Source: Dromiciops gliroides
Taxonomy: Eukaryota > Chordata > Mammalia > Microbiotheria > Microbiotheriidae
Reading direction: 5' to 3'
DNA: 64,000 bases
Assembly: GCF_019393635.1 (NCBI RefSeq)
Contig: NC_057862.1
Location: forward strand, 679,194,814-679,258,813
Shown here piece by piece: positions 1-13,049 of the stretch. The notes under the pieces were generated by a model. That model worked only from the letters and a program-made list of their open reading frames with translations. It was not told the DNA's origin and did no database searches. Positions within the stretch are counted from its first letter, which is position 1. Every line of letters begins with the position of its first letter. The position numbers and the translations under genes are program-made.

Positions 1-164
1 TAAAACAAATATTGAATAATAGTGGTTATAAGGGACATCCTTGTTTCATCCCTGTTCTTATTGGGAAGGCTTCTAGCTTATCTCCATTATAAAAAATGTC
101 TGTTCTCAGTTATAGAGAGATATTAATTATCATTTTGGGAAAGGCTCCATTTATTCTTTTTTTA

Positions 165-312
165 AAAAATTTTTTTGGTGGGGCAATTGGGGTTAAGTGA
201 CTTGCCCAGGGTCACACAGCTAGTAAATGTTAAGTGTCTGAGACCGGATTTTAACTCAGGTCCTCCTGACTCCAGGGCTGGTGCTCTATCCACTATGCCA
301 CCTAGCTGCCCC
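165..312 (-). repeat. CORE-SINE (WSINE type)
   Basis: Full-length SINE inserted in the L1, flanked by ggctccatttattctt duplications. Confidence 0.93.
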
Positions 313-3184
313 GGCTCCATTTATTCTTATCCTTTCTAGTGTTTTAATAGGAACGGGTGTTATATTTTGTCAAAAACCTTTTCTGTACCTATGAAGATAA
401 TAATTTTTTGGTTGTTTTTGTTATTGATGTGGTCAATTATACTTATAGTTTTCCTAATACTGAATGAGTCTTACATTCCTGGTATAAATCTCACCTGGTC
501 ATAGTGTATTATCTTTGTGATATATTGCTGTAATCTCTTTGTTAGCATTTTATTTAAATTTTTACATTGATTTTTATTAGGAAAATTTGCCTATGGTTTC
601 TTTTCTTTGTTTTTGTTCTCCCTGGTTTGGGTATTAAAACAATATTTGTGTCATAAAAGAAATTTGGTAGAACTCCTTTACCTATTTTTTCCAAGTAGTT
701 TATATAGTATTAAGATGAATTGTCCCTTAAATGTTTGGTAGAATTCACTTGTTAATCCATCTGGTTCTGGGGATATTATCTTAAGGAGCTCATCTGCAGC
801 TTGTTCAATCTGATATTGGTAATCTGTTTCTCTTCTTTTTAAAATTCAAATTAATCAATGGTTTATCTATCCCCACCCCTGGTAAAACCAGTTTCTAGTT
901 TTATTTATTATTCAATAGTTGTTTTTTTTACTTTCAATTTTATTTGAATTGAAATGTCATTCTTCAGGATGTCCATTTGCACTCCCCATTGATCTGCTCT
1001 TTTTCTCTTTTGTTGATTTAGGCATTTAGAGATATAAAATCTCTCCTAAGTGTTCCTTTGTATTTATCCCACAAATTTTGGTATACTTTCTCGATTATTT
1101 CTATGATTTGCTCTTTGACCAACTCATTCTTTAGGTTTAGATTATTTAATTTCCAATTAACTTTTGATATATTCTTCCATTATGCTTTGTTGAATGTATT
1201 TTTTTATTGCATTATGGTCTACAAAGTGTGCATTTAATATTTCTGCTTTTCTGCATTTGGTTGTGAGGCTTTTATGCCATAATAAACCGTCAATTTTGGT
1301 GAAGGTACAATGTACAGCTTAGAAAAAGGCATACTTCTTTCTATTCCACTCAATTTTCTCCATAGGTTTATCATATCCAAATTTTCTAGAATCCTTAACT
1401 TCTTTCTTTCTAATTAATTTTATGGTTATTTTATCTTTTTCTGAAAGGGAAAAATTGAGGTTCCCTACTAACATAGATTCACTCTCCAGTTCCTCTTGTA
1501 ATTCATTTTACTTTTCCTTTATTTGTCAATGCATAGGTATTTATTATTGATATCACTTCATTGTCTATGGAGCCTAGCGTATCCCTCTTTCTTATGGATC
1601 TGTTTTTTTTTTTTAGATAATCTCAGTATAATTGACTTACTCTTATGCCATCTATCTATGTAGAGTCCTTCTAACTGCACTGGTAATAAAAAAGCTCTTA
1701 GGAGTTACATGTATCATCTTTCCATATCAAAACATAAACTCAAATCTTATTGAGTTTTTTTTATGATTTATCTTTTATGTTTATGTTTTCATGTTTCTCT
1801 TGAGTCTTCTTTTTGAAAGCCAATTTTTCTATTCATCTCTGTTCTTTTCATCAGAGGTGCTTGAAAGTCTTCTATTTCATTAAATGTCCATATCCGTCAC
1901 CCCCCCTCCCACTCTCCAAAGAGGATTATACTCAGTTTCACTAGGTAGGTTATTTTGTTGTTGTAATGCTAGCTCCTTGGCCTTTTGGAATATAACATTT
2001 TAAGTTCTCCATTCCTTTGATGTTGTAGTTATTAAATATTCTGTAATCCTGATTGTTTCTCGATGGTATTTGAATGGGTTCTTTTTGGCTATTTGAAGTA
2101 TTTTCTCTTTGACCTGGGAGTTCTGGAATTTGGCTTAAATATTCTTGGGAGTTTTCATTGGGGATCTCTTTCAGATAGTGATCAGTGGATTCTTTCAATT
2201 TCTGTTTTACCTTCTGGTTCTAGGATGTCTGGGTCCCTTTCCTTTATAATTTCTTGAAACATGATGTCTAGGATCTTTCTTTGATCATGGCTTTCAGGGA
2301 GTCCAATAGTTTTTAAATGATCTCTTCTCAATCTATTTTTCAGGTCAGTTGTTTTCCAAATGAGATAGTTCACATTTTATTCTATTTTTTCATTCTTTTT
2401 TACTTTGTTTTATTGTTTCTTGATGTCTCATAGAGTCATTAATTTTCACATGCTCAATTCTAATTTTTAAGGAATTCTTTTCTTTTTTTTTTCCACTCAG
2501 CTTTTGTACCTCTTTTCACATTTGGTCAATTCTGTGGGTTTTTTTTTTTAAGATGTTATCTTCTTCAGTTTTTTTTGTGCCTCTTTAACCAAGTTGTTAA
2601 TTGTCTTTATATTGTTTTCTTGCACCATTCTAATTTCTTTTCCAAATTTTTTCCTCTACCACTCTTATTTGATTTTAAAAATAATTCTTTTAGTTCTTCC
2701 ATGAATTCTTGTTGGGTTTGGGTCCAATTAGCATTTTACTTTGAGATTTTGCTTGTAGCTATTTTGACATTGTTGTCTTCTTCTGGGTTTGAGTCTCAAT
2801 CTTCTGTGCCACCATAATAGTTTTTTATAGTCATGTTGTTTTTTTCTAGCCTATTTCTTGACCTTGACCTTTACATTAAAGTTGGTCTCTGTTCCAAGGG
2901 TGGGCAGACACTATCTCAAGCTTTAGGCTTTTGCACACTACTGTTTTTTGAAGTAGTTCTGGGAGTTTGGAAGTTCTTGGTACTTCCAAGGTTCTGTGAT
3001 CTGGGGAGAAGTGTGATCTCTGCTTTCTTTTGACTGAAAGTGATACTGTTCCTCAGGGCTCCTGCTCCCTTGGAACAGAAAGCGCTTGTTTCTGCCCTGG
3101 AACTGTGACCCAGAAACAGGTATGACTAAAAGAGTTGCCAAATAGCACCCTGTCCTGTGCTAGAACAGGGACCCTTGTAGTATC

Positions 3185-3475
3185 TTTCCATTGTTCAGTT
3201 CAGTTGTTTTTCAGTCATGTCTGACTCTTTGTGTCCCATTTGTGCCCCATGTCTGACTCTGTGATTCATTATGACTTTGGGGTCATAATGGATTGGTTTG
3301 CTATTTCCTTCTCCAGCTCATTTTACAGATGGAAAACTGAGGAAAACAGGGTGAAATAACTTACCTAGAGTCACATAGCTGGTAAGTGTTTGAGGTCAGA
3401 TTTGAATTCAGAAAGAGGAGTCTTCCTGATTCCAGGACTATACTCTATGCACTGTACCATCTACCTGTTTCTTTC
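3185..3475 (-). repeat. MAR1-type CORE-SINE with RTE-like tail
   Basis: The tail reads ttttcagtcatgtctgactc, followed by the promoter half with a tRNA-like start. Inserted in the L1 5' region. Confidence 0.85.
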
Positions 3476-3752
3476 TGCCCAGTTACCAAATCCCTTTACT
3501 GTCTCTGGCTTGAAGGCTGCTAAAACATCTACTGCTGCTGTTGCTACCTCCAAGGCCTACAGCTGATATTGCCACTTCTTGGGCTCTGGGCCAGCCTCTA
3601 CCCCAGTTTTACAGACCTGTCTTTCTAACCTTTTAAGTTGTCTCTGGCTGGTATATTGTTTTATCCTGATGTTTTCTTGTCTATGTTGTTTGGAGGGGAA
3701 TGTTGGGAAAGATCAGCTGCTTTCTTTAATCTGCCATCTTTGTTCTGCCCTA

Positions 3753-5084
3753 AGAACTTATCAGTTCTTGCTCAGAAGCTAATTGAAATGCCTTTCCTCA
3801 CCACATGGTAAGTGGAACAGCAACTATTATAGAATACTTGTACATGTTCCAAAGTCAATGTCAGTGATTGTATCAACCTGAGCATGTTATGCCAGCTTGT
3901 AAGAACTGGGCTCCCATTGACCACTCCTCTATTACACAGTTTGAAAGCTCATTAGAGCAGACAAATTTCTGACTATTGTCTCTGGAATGTCATGGGTTTT
4001 GTGGCTATTCAGATGCATATTTTGTTTGCTCACAAGAAGCAAATTTTAGAATAGATATATAAAGTCTGCTTTGTTTTTCTTTTTTCCAAATTTTAAAAGT
4101 AAAATGTTGTTCAACGTTTTTCTAAAGGACACCCGTATGTTTGGAACTAATAAATTAATCTGAGCCTCTTCCTGAAGAGGAAGAAATGGGTTGTTCTCAG
4201 GAAGAAACAGCTGTTTATCTTCCAGAGAGTGAATAGAACCTCAGAAGTTATCAAATGAGATAAGAAGTTTTCGAAGAAGGATGGTGGTTTGTGGCTGCAG
4301 ACTCTGAACAGATAGCTGAAGTGGTTATTTGTCCACCTGAGGACAATAATAACAAGATCTACTGTTTTCTTAGAAAAGGAAGCTAAGGTGCTGTACTTGA
4401 TACTTCTAAAAACAGACAACTACTGCCCTCTCCTGGTAATCTGCAGGAGCCACAATGAAATTTCCAAAAGGAATTTAAAAACAATGGCTATAGATGGAGC
4501 AGTCTTGAAAAGGGAACTGATGACTAGAAGGGCATGCATTATGTTTTCTTTGCTGTAAGGGATTCAGAAGAGAAAATATATGGGAAGTAAATAGCTGGAA
4601 AAGAGAATGGGATTTGAAATTCTGAGCTTTGGTTTAAAATAAAGGGATGGTAGAAAACCCACCAGTGCACCTGCAAAAGATGGTCAGAATGTAGGTAGGG
4701 AGGTTGGTCCTTGATTCCCTCCCAGATTAGGAAGCCCAGAATGTAATCACAAGGTATTAAATTAATTTAAGGGTGTGGCCAAGCTTGGAGTTCTTTTGTG
4801 AAGTGTCAATAGGTTCCTTTCCTTAATCAGAAAGGTCATCTGGCCACTGGACAGGTGAAAATTGTCCATCCTTCTGATGGCCTTTAAATAGCTAAGCCTG
4901 TCAGCCCCTTGTCTGTGGTCAGTTTGAATGTATCTCCCATGTGTGTGCTCCATTACCACTGAACTCTTAGTTTGTGCCAACTCTTCACACATGTGCTGTG
5001 TGTACCTGTGAGAGGGTGCACCTCAACTTTATGAGAGGAGATGTTTTATAGTTGCTGTTGAATTGCTGCATTCAAAAAGTACAT
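3753..5084. other. Stretch with no gene or recognised repeat
   Basis: Short open frames only (longest 90 codons, on the minus strand), none with a recognisable domain or splice pattern. The base composition resembles the flanking intergenic DNA. Confidence 0.5.
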
Positions 5085-6005
5085 GTAATTAATGGCCCAA
5101 TATAACTTGGTAGGAGATATCCAGTAGAGTACTCCAGGGATCAGTGTTTATCCATGTGCTATTTAACATTTTTATTAATGACTTGGATGATGCCATACAC
5201 AATCAAGTTATCAGATGACTCAGAGTAGGAAGGTATAGCCAATATGATGGATGATAGTCAGAATCTAAGAGGTTAAGTATATTGGACTGAATCTAAGAAT
5301 ATAAAACTTTATAGTGATAAACATAAATTCTTATGCTTGGATTTTTAAAATGTTATGTCTAGACAATAATTTTCTGAACAAAATCTGGAAGTTTTAGTGG
5401 CTTACAACCTTAATGGGAATCAACAATAAATTATAAAAGGGGAAAAAACCCCAAATCAAAAAAACCCTAACATGACCTTGAAATACATTAGGAGACTAGT
5501 AGTGTCCAGTTTTCCCTTAGTCAGATTTCATCAAGTACTATGTTCAGGGCACCACAGTTTATGAAGGACATCAATAAGCTGGAGAGTGTCCAGAGGGGAG
5601 CAATCAAGTCGATGAAAGGCCTTGAATTCATGTCATATGAGGATTGGCTGAACAAATGGGGAATGTTCATTTGGGAGAAGAGAAAGCTTGTAGGGGAACA
5701 TAATGACTGAGTTTGAGTACTAGAAGGGTTACTATCTAGATCAATTATTCTTGACCAGAAAGCAGGACCAGGGGCAATGACTAAGTAGCAAAGAGGCCAA
5801 CTTAGGCTGGACATCAGGAGAAAAAGTCCCAACACTTAGAGCTTTCCAAATGAAACTAGGCTGCCTTGGGAGTTAATTAGTTGCTTCTCTGTAGAGGTCT
5901 TCAAGGAGAGGTAGACATTGGGTGCATTATGGGGGTAGTTCCTTTGGTACATGGGTCAGATTAGATGGTCACTGAGGTCTCTTTCAAATTCTCAAATTCT
6001 GCTTT
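5085..6005 (+). mobile_element. CR1/L3 LINE fragment
   Basis: Typical end of a CR1/L3 reverse transcriptase and 3' end: aatgacttggatgatgcc..., aaggacatcaataagctgga..., and ttagatggtcactgaggtct. Heavily decayed, so an ancient insertion. Confidence 0.75.
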
Positions 6006-6640
6006 CACCAATGAAATACTTGGGTAGCTAATTGGGGTCCCAGAAGGAGATGGGACTCACAGAGTACTCAATGAACAAGAATCAGAAATGAAAGGTGAAA
6101 AGGGGACAAACTAGCTTATTTATGTCATGGAGATTGCTGAGATAGAAAAATGCAAGGAAGTACCCAAGGATTTAGGCAACTGCCTCTCGCACCAGTGCTG
6201 GTTTTTGTGAATTTAAACAAGCTCTTTAGTGACACAGAGCTAGAGGGTCTGATATTAGAAGATGGATATGAGCATCAAAAGCCCACTGCATGTGCCTGGA
6301 CACAACTTCCTAATTCAGTGGGACTCATTACCCCTTCCACAAATTGGATTTTTGCCTTCAACGTGGGCTGCTGTGGACAAGTTCCATATATAGAAAGACA
6401 ACAATCCACTGACATTTTCTGCTAAACGTCCAATTGGATACCACCATCTGGAGAGTATAGTGTCATTACTGGCTGACAAAGACCAATGTTTCAGTGCTGA
6501 CTTCAGGGCTGGGAACATAGTTGGTGCTTGATAAATATTTATTGATTGATTGTTGACCACCCTGGATTTCTGGGTCTTTTCTTCCCTTGACTTCCATAAT
6601 TTGTCTTCATGCTTTGTTTGACCATTCCTTCTCATTTTCT
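6006..6640. other. Unassigned stretch
   Basis: No gene seen. An L2-like tail (tggtgcttgataaatatttatt) lies near 6520-6545; the rest is unrecognised. Confidence 0.4.
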
Positions 6641-6644
6641 CTAG

Positions 6645-6935
6645 GTGATGCATTAGATAGAGCTCTAGTCTTGGAGTCAGGAAGACCTGAGTTCAAATCT
6701 GGCCTCAGACACTTACTGTGACCTTGGACAAGTTACTTAATGTCTTTGCCTCAGTTTCCTCAAATGTAAACTGGGAATATAAACAGATAATAATAATAAT
6801 AATAATACCCCCAGGGTTGTTATGGGAATCAAACAAGAAAATATTTGTAAAGTGCTAAGTACAGTGCCTGACACATAGTAAGTGCTATGTAAATGTTAAC
6901 TATTATTATTGTTATGATTTTTATAAATGTACATA
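6645..6935 (+). repeat. THER1/MIR-type CORE-SINE
   Basis: Contains the CORE region and the tail with taagtgctatgtaaatg, plus an internal (TAA)n. Confidence 0.8.
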
Positions 6936-7560
6936 TATATGCACCTATGTCATGAAAGATCTCCAATCTCTCTCCTAAGCTTCATTACCAAATTATTCAC
7001 TTCTTCCTCAGCATTTCTTGTCAACATATCAAGCTCAACAAGCTGAAAATGGAATTAATTCAATTTCTCTTAAAACCCATCCCTCTTCTAAATAACTCCA
7101 TCTCTGTGGATGGCACCAACATCATGTTCATAACCTAATCATGGCTAGGCTGGAAGTGCTGCTTGGCAAGCTATTTGTTCATTGTTAGTACATTCCCAAA
7201 TAGAGAAGGAATAGGTTCCTTCACAATGCTCATTCCAAAGCTTTGCTGGTCCTCAGGCCAACAAGCCAATCATTGACACTCCCACTTGCAGCAGATGATC
7301 TAGGTTTCTATTCTCCAGAAACTGAGGTCCTTAAGTCATCAGGTCCTCTATCACTTCTGTCTCAAAAGGGAAGGAGGGTCCAGAACATCTGAATTCCCTT
7401 TCAAGGCAAATTCCTTCATTCTCTACTGGTGTCCTTCACCATCTCCCCTCCCTTATCATCTTTTATAAGACTTATTAATGGATAATTGATTATAGCAAGT
7501 TAGAAAAGCAGGTTAAATATTGCCATTGTTAAGCTTTAGGGCAAAAAATATCTCATAGGC
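6936..7560. other. Unassigned stretch
   Basis: No coding exon, RNA gene or clear repeat recognised. Confidence 0.4.
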
Positions 7561-7812
7561 AGGAAGGAAATAAGCATTTATTAAGCACCTACTATGTGCC
7601 AGGCAATGTGCTCAGTACTTTATAGATGTCTCATTTGATCTCATAGCAACCCTGGGAGGGAGGTGCTATTATTTCACATTTTACAGTTGTAGAAATTGAG
7701 GTTAAATGACTTGTCCAGAGTCACAAGCTATTATTGTGAAGCTAGATTTGAACTTAAACCTTCCTGACTCCAGGTTCAGTGTTCCAATCACTGTTCTACT
7801 TAGCTTTTCCAC
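7561..7812 (-). repeat. THER1/MIR-type CORE-SINE
   Basis: Begins ttattaagcacctactatg and continues through the CORE region on the reverse strand. Confidence 0.8.
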
Positions 7813-8164
7813 AGTCCTTCAGGATAGCGATACCTAGTCTACCCATAGATATCTCTTTGTAGTATTGTTAATCTTTTGGAAGCCCAAAAACAAAAAGAGG
7901 AGGCTCAGAATCCTGATCTAACAGTCTATATTTTTAATTAATTTATTTGTGTATATGTTGTGTATGTGTTGTGTATATGTTGCCTATTGAAACAAACTCC
8001 TGGGAAGGAGGGAGGGATGATTTTGATTTAATTTTTGTATCCTGAGCACTTACCATCTAGTGCCTTAGAGAGAATAAAGATGAGGCTAGACCCGGACCTG
8101 TGATTGCACTGAGATAGGAACAAATAGGTAGTAAGGAAACTTCTGCAACTTGTAGTCTCAGAGA

Positions 8165-8515
8165 GCCTAGTCAAGTCACTGAGCATTTATTAAGCACCTA
8201 CTGTGTGCTAGGTACTATATTAAGTGCTGGGGATACCCCCCCCCCCTTCAAGGGCAAAACCAGTTCCTGCCCTTGGGCAGCTCATATTCAAATGGGGGAG
8301 GCAACATGTTAACAACTACGTGCATACACAAACACAAGAAATATACACAGCAAATTGAAGGCAATCTCAGACGAGTGTGGAGGATGAGGACAGGCAAGGT
8401 ATTTTGCAGAAGCTCTGAGAGGTTAAGTATAGATCCAAGGTCATACAGCCAACATGTGTCAGACACAGGCAGGATTTGAACCCAGGCCTTCCTGTTTTTG
8501 AGGCTAGTTATCTAA
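8165..8515 (-). repeat. THER1/MIR-type CORE-SINE, decayed
   Basis: Has the ttattaagcacctactgtgt and aacccaggccttcctg landmarks, with a C-run near 8237. Confidence 0.7.
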
Positions 8516-8583
8516 TCCAAGGGTTCTTAACCTAGGATGCATGGTTAGATTTTAGACTAGGTTAGGTTTTAGATTTAGGTTAG

Positions 8584-8755
8584 GGGGCAGCTAGGTGGCA
8601 CAGTGGATAGAGCACCAGCCCTGGATTCAGGAGGACTTGAGTTCAAATCTGGCCTCAGACACTTGACACTTACTAGCTGTGTGACCCTGGGCAAGTCACT
8701 TAAACCCAATTTGCCTCACCAAAAAAAAAAAAAAAAAGAAAAAGAAAAAGAAAAA
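8584..8755 (+). repeat. CORE-SINE (WSINE type)
   Basis: Complete element with an A-rich tail, flanked by agatttaggttag duplications. Confidence 0.94.
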
Positions 8756-8829
8756 AGATTTAGGTTAGATTTAAAATTCATGAACTTGGGCAGAAAGAAA
8801 AATCATCTTTATTTTCACTAACCTCTAAG

Positions 8830-9494
8830 TGAAATTGAACATATCCTTCAATCACAAATGTAAGCAACAATGAATTTGAGGATGGGCCCGTGGGCTTCCC
8901 CAGACTGAGCCCCAAAGGGGCTAATGACCTCAAAAGGTAACGTATCCCTGATCTTTCCTTCCTGTAGACATAAGAAGTGTTTAATAAGCTTTTGTTGAAT
9001 TGAATGGAAGTAGTCGTATATTGGTGTAATCCAAGGAGACCCTTCTCCCAGGGGAGCTGCCCAATGATTCAATTATTAGGCAAGCTCTCCCAACAGATGC
9101 TTACTGATCTCATCAGATAAGCTGTCAATTCTCACGTTGGCTTGGACTGGGTGCTCTCTTAGATTCCTTGCAGGGCTAATATTTGAATTTCAATTGAATT
9201 AACATTTTTATTTATCATTCCATCTATGCTTTTATTCAAGTCATTTATAAGATGTTGGCACAGGGCGGAGCACTCTGCTACAGACTTATTATACTCCACT
9301 CCAACCATTAGTTCAAACAATGGGAGAGGATCAACCCCAGAGGAAATATCTTTTCTACTAAGAATTTCAGCTGTACAGATGTTCTAGAATACACATGTGT
9401 CCCACAGAACATAATAATATTGCTAGTCAGCCTGGGCCCTCCCCCATTTGCAGTCTCAGAAAATAGGACTATAATTCTGATTAGGAATATGATG
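8830..9494. other. Unassigned stretch
   Basis: No gene or clear repeat recognised; short open frames only. Confidence 0.4.
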
Positions 9495-9498
9495 AACT

Positions 9499-10080
9499 TG
9501 TTATGGGGGAAATGGGGTACGGGGTTTGGGGTAGGGGTTGGGGTTCTTAAGAATTCCTCTTTAAAGAATTATACCCTCTTGCACACAAAACCAGTTAGAA
9601 TAAGATGGTAGTTTATTTAGGGGCAAGGGAAGGGAAAGGGAGGTGAAAGGAAACCATGAAAGAAATCCTTGGACTTCTCATGGGGAGATAGGTATTGAAC
9701 AAAGCACATGGCTCTGAGGTACCAATCTCCCAGAGCAGGAGACTGGCAGGTACTTTTATAGAGGACTGATGGGGGAAGGGGGTGACCATTTGACTGTGGA
9801 AAGTTCCTTTAGTGAGGGAGGACCATCCCCCACTGGTGGTGGCTAGAAGAATTGGGTGAGGGGTGGCTATGGATCTCTCAAGCCATCTCTCTCTTCAGGA
9901 CACAAAGGCCACAGCCACACCCAAACTTATCTCCCCAGGGGTAAGGGAGATCGGAATGAAGGGTGGAGGTCCCAAAGCTAGCTCAGTCGGATCTGGTTCC
10001 ACTTATCTCTCTAGGCGTATCTGTCCTCTGGTTTAGTTTCTCAAGGAGAAGCTTTCTGGAGTATTCTGGGCCCCATGACA
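9499..10080 (-). mobile_element. Solo LTR, family A
   Basis: A 582-bp LTR with TG...CA ends and 4-bp aact duplications (9495-9498 and 10081-10084). Read on the minus strand it begins like the + strand LTR at 16659, and both share the tttaaagaattata / ctcttgcacacaaa region next to the polyadenylation signal. No internal retroviral region. A fossil. Confidence 0.75.
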
Positions 10081-10359
10081 AACTCATACCATTAACTATC
10101 ACTAGTATGGGCTAGATGGGTCACCAGAGTCACTGAAGGGTGAGGATTGTCTGACCAATGACCAGACTAACTTAAAATAGACCAGGTGAGACTGATGGAA
10201 ATGTTATATAGGTAGCTGAGTGAAAATGCTGTTGCTTACATGCAATATGAATCTTTCATGTACCCACATATATTCCTTGATTCACATGATAATTGCCACA
10301 TTTTTAATATACTTATATTTCATTGTTTTCTCTTTATTTGCTCTGTATTGCCATCATTA

Positions 10360-10467
10360 TATAATTGTATATACAATTTACACAATTGTATTTACAATTT
10401 ACACAATTGTATTTACAATTTATACAATTGTATATACAATTTATACAATTGTATATACAATTGTATA
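10360..10467. repeat. 21-bp palindromic tandem repeat
   Basis: Five units of 21 bp built around CAATTGTATATACAATT, each nearly self-complementary. AT-rich. Confidence 0.95.
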
Positions 10468-10544
10468 ACGTGTGTTGTATAAGTTATTAGCTAATTATTT
10501 TTAGTTTTGTGCACACAGGATGGATATTTTATCTAACCTACTGA

Positions 10545-10701
10545 TTTATTTATTTATTTATTTTTAGTGAGGCAATTGGGGTTAAGTGACTTGCCCAGGG
10601 CCACACAGCTAGTAAGTGTTAAGTGTCTGAGGCCGGATTTGAACTTAGGTACTCCTGACTCCAGGGCTGGTGTTCTATCCACTGCGCCACCTAGCTGCCC
10701 C
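10545..10701 (-). repeat. CORE-SINE (WSINE type)
   Basis: Complete element, flanked by taacctactgat duplications. Confidence 0.93.
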
Positions 10702-10779
10702 ATAACCTACTGATGTTAATAATGCTTTTATTTTGTCTCCTATTATACATACATAATGGAGTTTATATCAGATGAAAAG

Positions 10780-11105
10780 CTATTGCTGTAGCAATCCCAG
10801 TGGTTTAGTGCCTTTAGTTAGGAAAATCTTAAAATCTGTTTGGCTCTCAGTTCTAATTTCAATTTTTATCCTTAGCTAAGTCCTGGTCTCTTTATTTTTG
10901 AGACAAAAAATCAGGATACAGGAGACATTTAAATAAAAGAAGTGAGCAGACTGTATTTATTTTAGGATCTGTTACCGGACAGCCACAGGGAGAGGAATTT
11001 GGGGAAAGAGCAGATTTTTTGTTTTGTTTTAGAATGTCTCTCAGTCCTTGAAAGGGGGGGGGGAGATAACCAATAACTTCAGCCCATTTCTTCTGCTTTG
11101 AGATA
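10780..11105 (-). repeat. Diverged direct repeat, unit 1 (possible old LTR)
   Basis: Shares cctagttagga-like, gaggcaaaat-like, aggatacaggaga, aagtgagcaga and tttggggaaagagc landmarks with 12395-12680, in the same order and orientation. Confidence 0.45.
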
Positions 11106-12394
11106 TCTTTGGGGGCCAATGGCACACCTTGATTTTTTCCTTTTTGGTCATAGTTCAACCTTTCTTTCAGTGTCTCCTTTTAGTTTCTCCTTTTGCTCGA
11201 GGCTCCTGTGTCACTGATTCTTTTTAGCTTAGTTCATTCTATCTGGGGTGGGATGGTGTTGGTGTCAATGGTGGTAGTGGTGGAAGTTCTGGGGATCCTG
11301 TCTTCTCATTGCTGCTGCTTCAGCTCAGCTCTTAGAGTTCCCATTCCTTCCTCTCACTCCAGGGTTTGGAATCTTGCATGTCTTGAAAAATTCAGGTATG
11401 GTACACCTGGCATGTAGAATTCCACAGTTTAGGATACTAACACATTACACAGCTGAGTAATACACTCTATCAGGATTTAACAGAGCAAAGATGGTTGGCT
11501 CAGCATCAAAGGCAGGGCACCAATTTCAGTAAATATGCATTAACAATACATTCAATGGACCTAATAAAATGCAGAGCATCATTTGATAGGCTTCTTCAGT
11601 GACCCTGGGTCTAAATTTCATGTAGGATAAATGACAATAATTAACCTATGAGCAACTAAGATGTGTCAAGGCTGCAAATGGAGACAGACCACAGTTACCT
11701 TAGGGTCTTGGATCAGAGATTCGAAGGTGAAGGAAAATGTCCTTAGATAACATGTAATACCACTTTCAGATTGCTAGTTAAGTGTAGTTCTTTCTAGTAT
11801 AAAAAAATTGGGAAGGAATGGTGCTCTTCTAGGAATGAATACATGAGCCATTTTGATAGATGGGAATCTTCAAACCTTTGACAGACAACTTGGGCAAAGT
11901 ACTAAACATAAATGTGGTTAGTTGAGGGCTTGGAGTTCTTTCTGGTGGCTTAACCAGGGATTAATTACACTCTGAGCCTCACTCCTGGAATGCTCAAGAG
12001 CTTGGGCTATCATCTGTCTATCTTCCTTCCCATTTCTAAGACCACTGTAGTGCACATGCTTCTGTGGAAGAGAAAGACTACTTTTGCATATGTAAAATGT
12101 TAATTCATTATGCAAATGTCAATTCATTATATAAGTGGTTCTGTGGAAGGTACTTCCTTCTAGCAGTTTATCTCTTCTGAAAGGGGTCAGAGCTGAATCT
12201 CATCAAAACCTTAACAGTATAAAAAAATTTTAAAAGCCCCCCAAAACAAAAAATCCTTATCAGTATCTCTCCTCTCCTAACCCCCCTCCCCAATTTGTCA
12301 CACCAGAGGCAGAAGAGATTTCAGCTAAGAAACTATATAATGGCCATGATTTCCACAGGACTATTTTCTTTTATTTATTTCACAAGAAAAGGTA
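11106..12394. other. Stretch between the diverged direct repeats
   Basis: No gene recognised. No retroviral protein domain seen either; short frames only. Confidence 0.4.
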
Positions 12395-12680
12395 TTGGTA
12401 GATCTTAATAGCTCAGAGCCCCTAGTTAGGAGAATTCCTAATATCCAGTTTAGTTATGTGACTCAATTTAAATATTTTTGAATCTCCAGATAATCCCTGC
12501 TCTCTTTACCTTTGAGGCAAAATAAGGATACAAGAGATGTTTATATATAAAAAAAGTGAGCAGAATATGTTACAGTGTCTGTTATTAGTCAGGGAGGGGA
12601 TTTTGGGGAAAGAGCTGACTTGTTTGGGGAAATATCCTTTAGTCAGTGAATAGGAAAGTAAAATTGATAGCCTAGGAATG
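12395..12680 (-). repeat. Diverged direct repeat, unit 2 (possible old LTR)
   Basis: Partner of 10780-11105, about 1.6 kb away. The pair may be relic LTRs of one element or two copies of one dispersed repeat. Confidence 0.45.
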
Positions 12681-12751
12681 TGTTATAATAAGCTCAACAT
12701 TGTTTCATGTGGATGCATATCTTGGACTGAAGGCATCAGAAATCAGTGAAA

Positions 12752-12990
12752 TCAATGTCAATCATTAAACATTTATTAAGTACTCACTGTGTGCTGGGAA
12801 CTGTGTTAAGCACTCAGGATAAAAAAAAAAAGACAAAAGTCAGTCCCTGCCTTCAAGGAGTTTACAATCTTATGGGGGAGGTAATAATCAAATATGTATA
12901 GACAAGCTGTATACAAGATATATAATAAGAAATAAATAAGAGAGGGAATTAATGGAAACCTATTTGGAACTATTAGAGTACAGGTCTTTA
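12752..12990 (-). repeat. THER1/MIR-type CORE-SINE, decayed
   Basis: Has acatttattaagtactcactgtg and caaggagtttacaatctta landmarks. Confidence 0.7.
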
Positions 12991-13049
12991 TTCCCAAATG
13001 AGCTGAATGAAGACATGGGATGCTGGTCACTTCCCACTGGAGCATGTTA

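Larger units (their letters stand above)
1..3752 (-). mobile_element. Old L1 LINE, runs off the window start
   Basis: Matches the L1 at 54.66-60.51 kb in the same orientation. From 1 to about 1860 it covers the ORF2 end of the reverse transcriptase and endonuclease regions with many stops. About 1940-2810 is ORF1; a piece at 2182-2373 reads like the ORF1 RNA-binding domain (IGLPES, FQEIIKE). About 2820-3752 is the 5' untranslated region, ending at ctgccatctttgttctgccc. Contains a CORE-SINE and a MAR1 SINE. Its 3' half lies outside the window. Confidence 0.85.
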
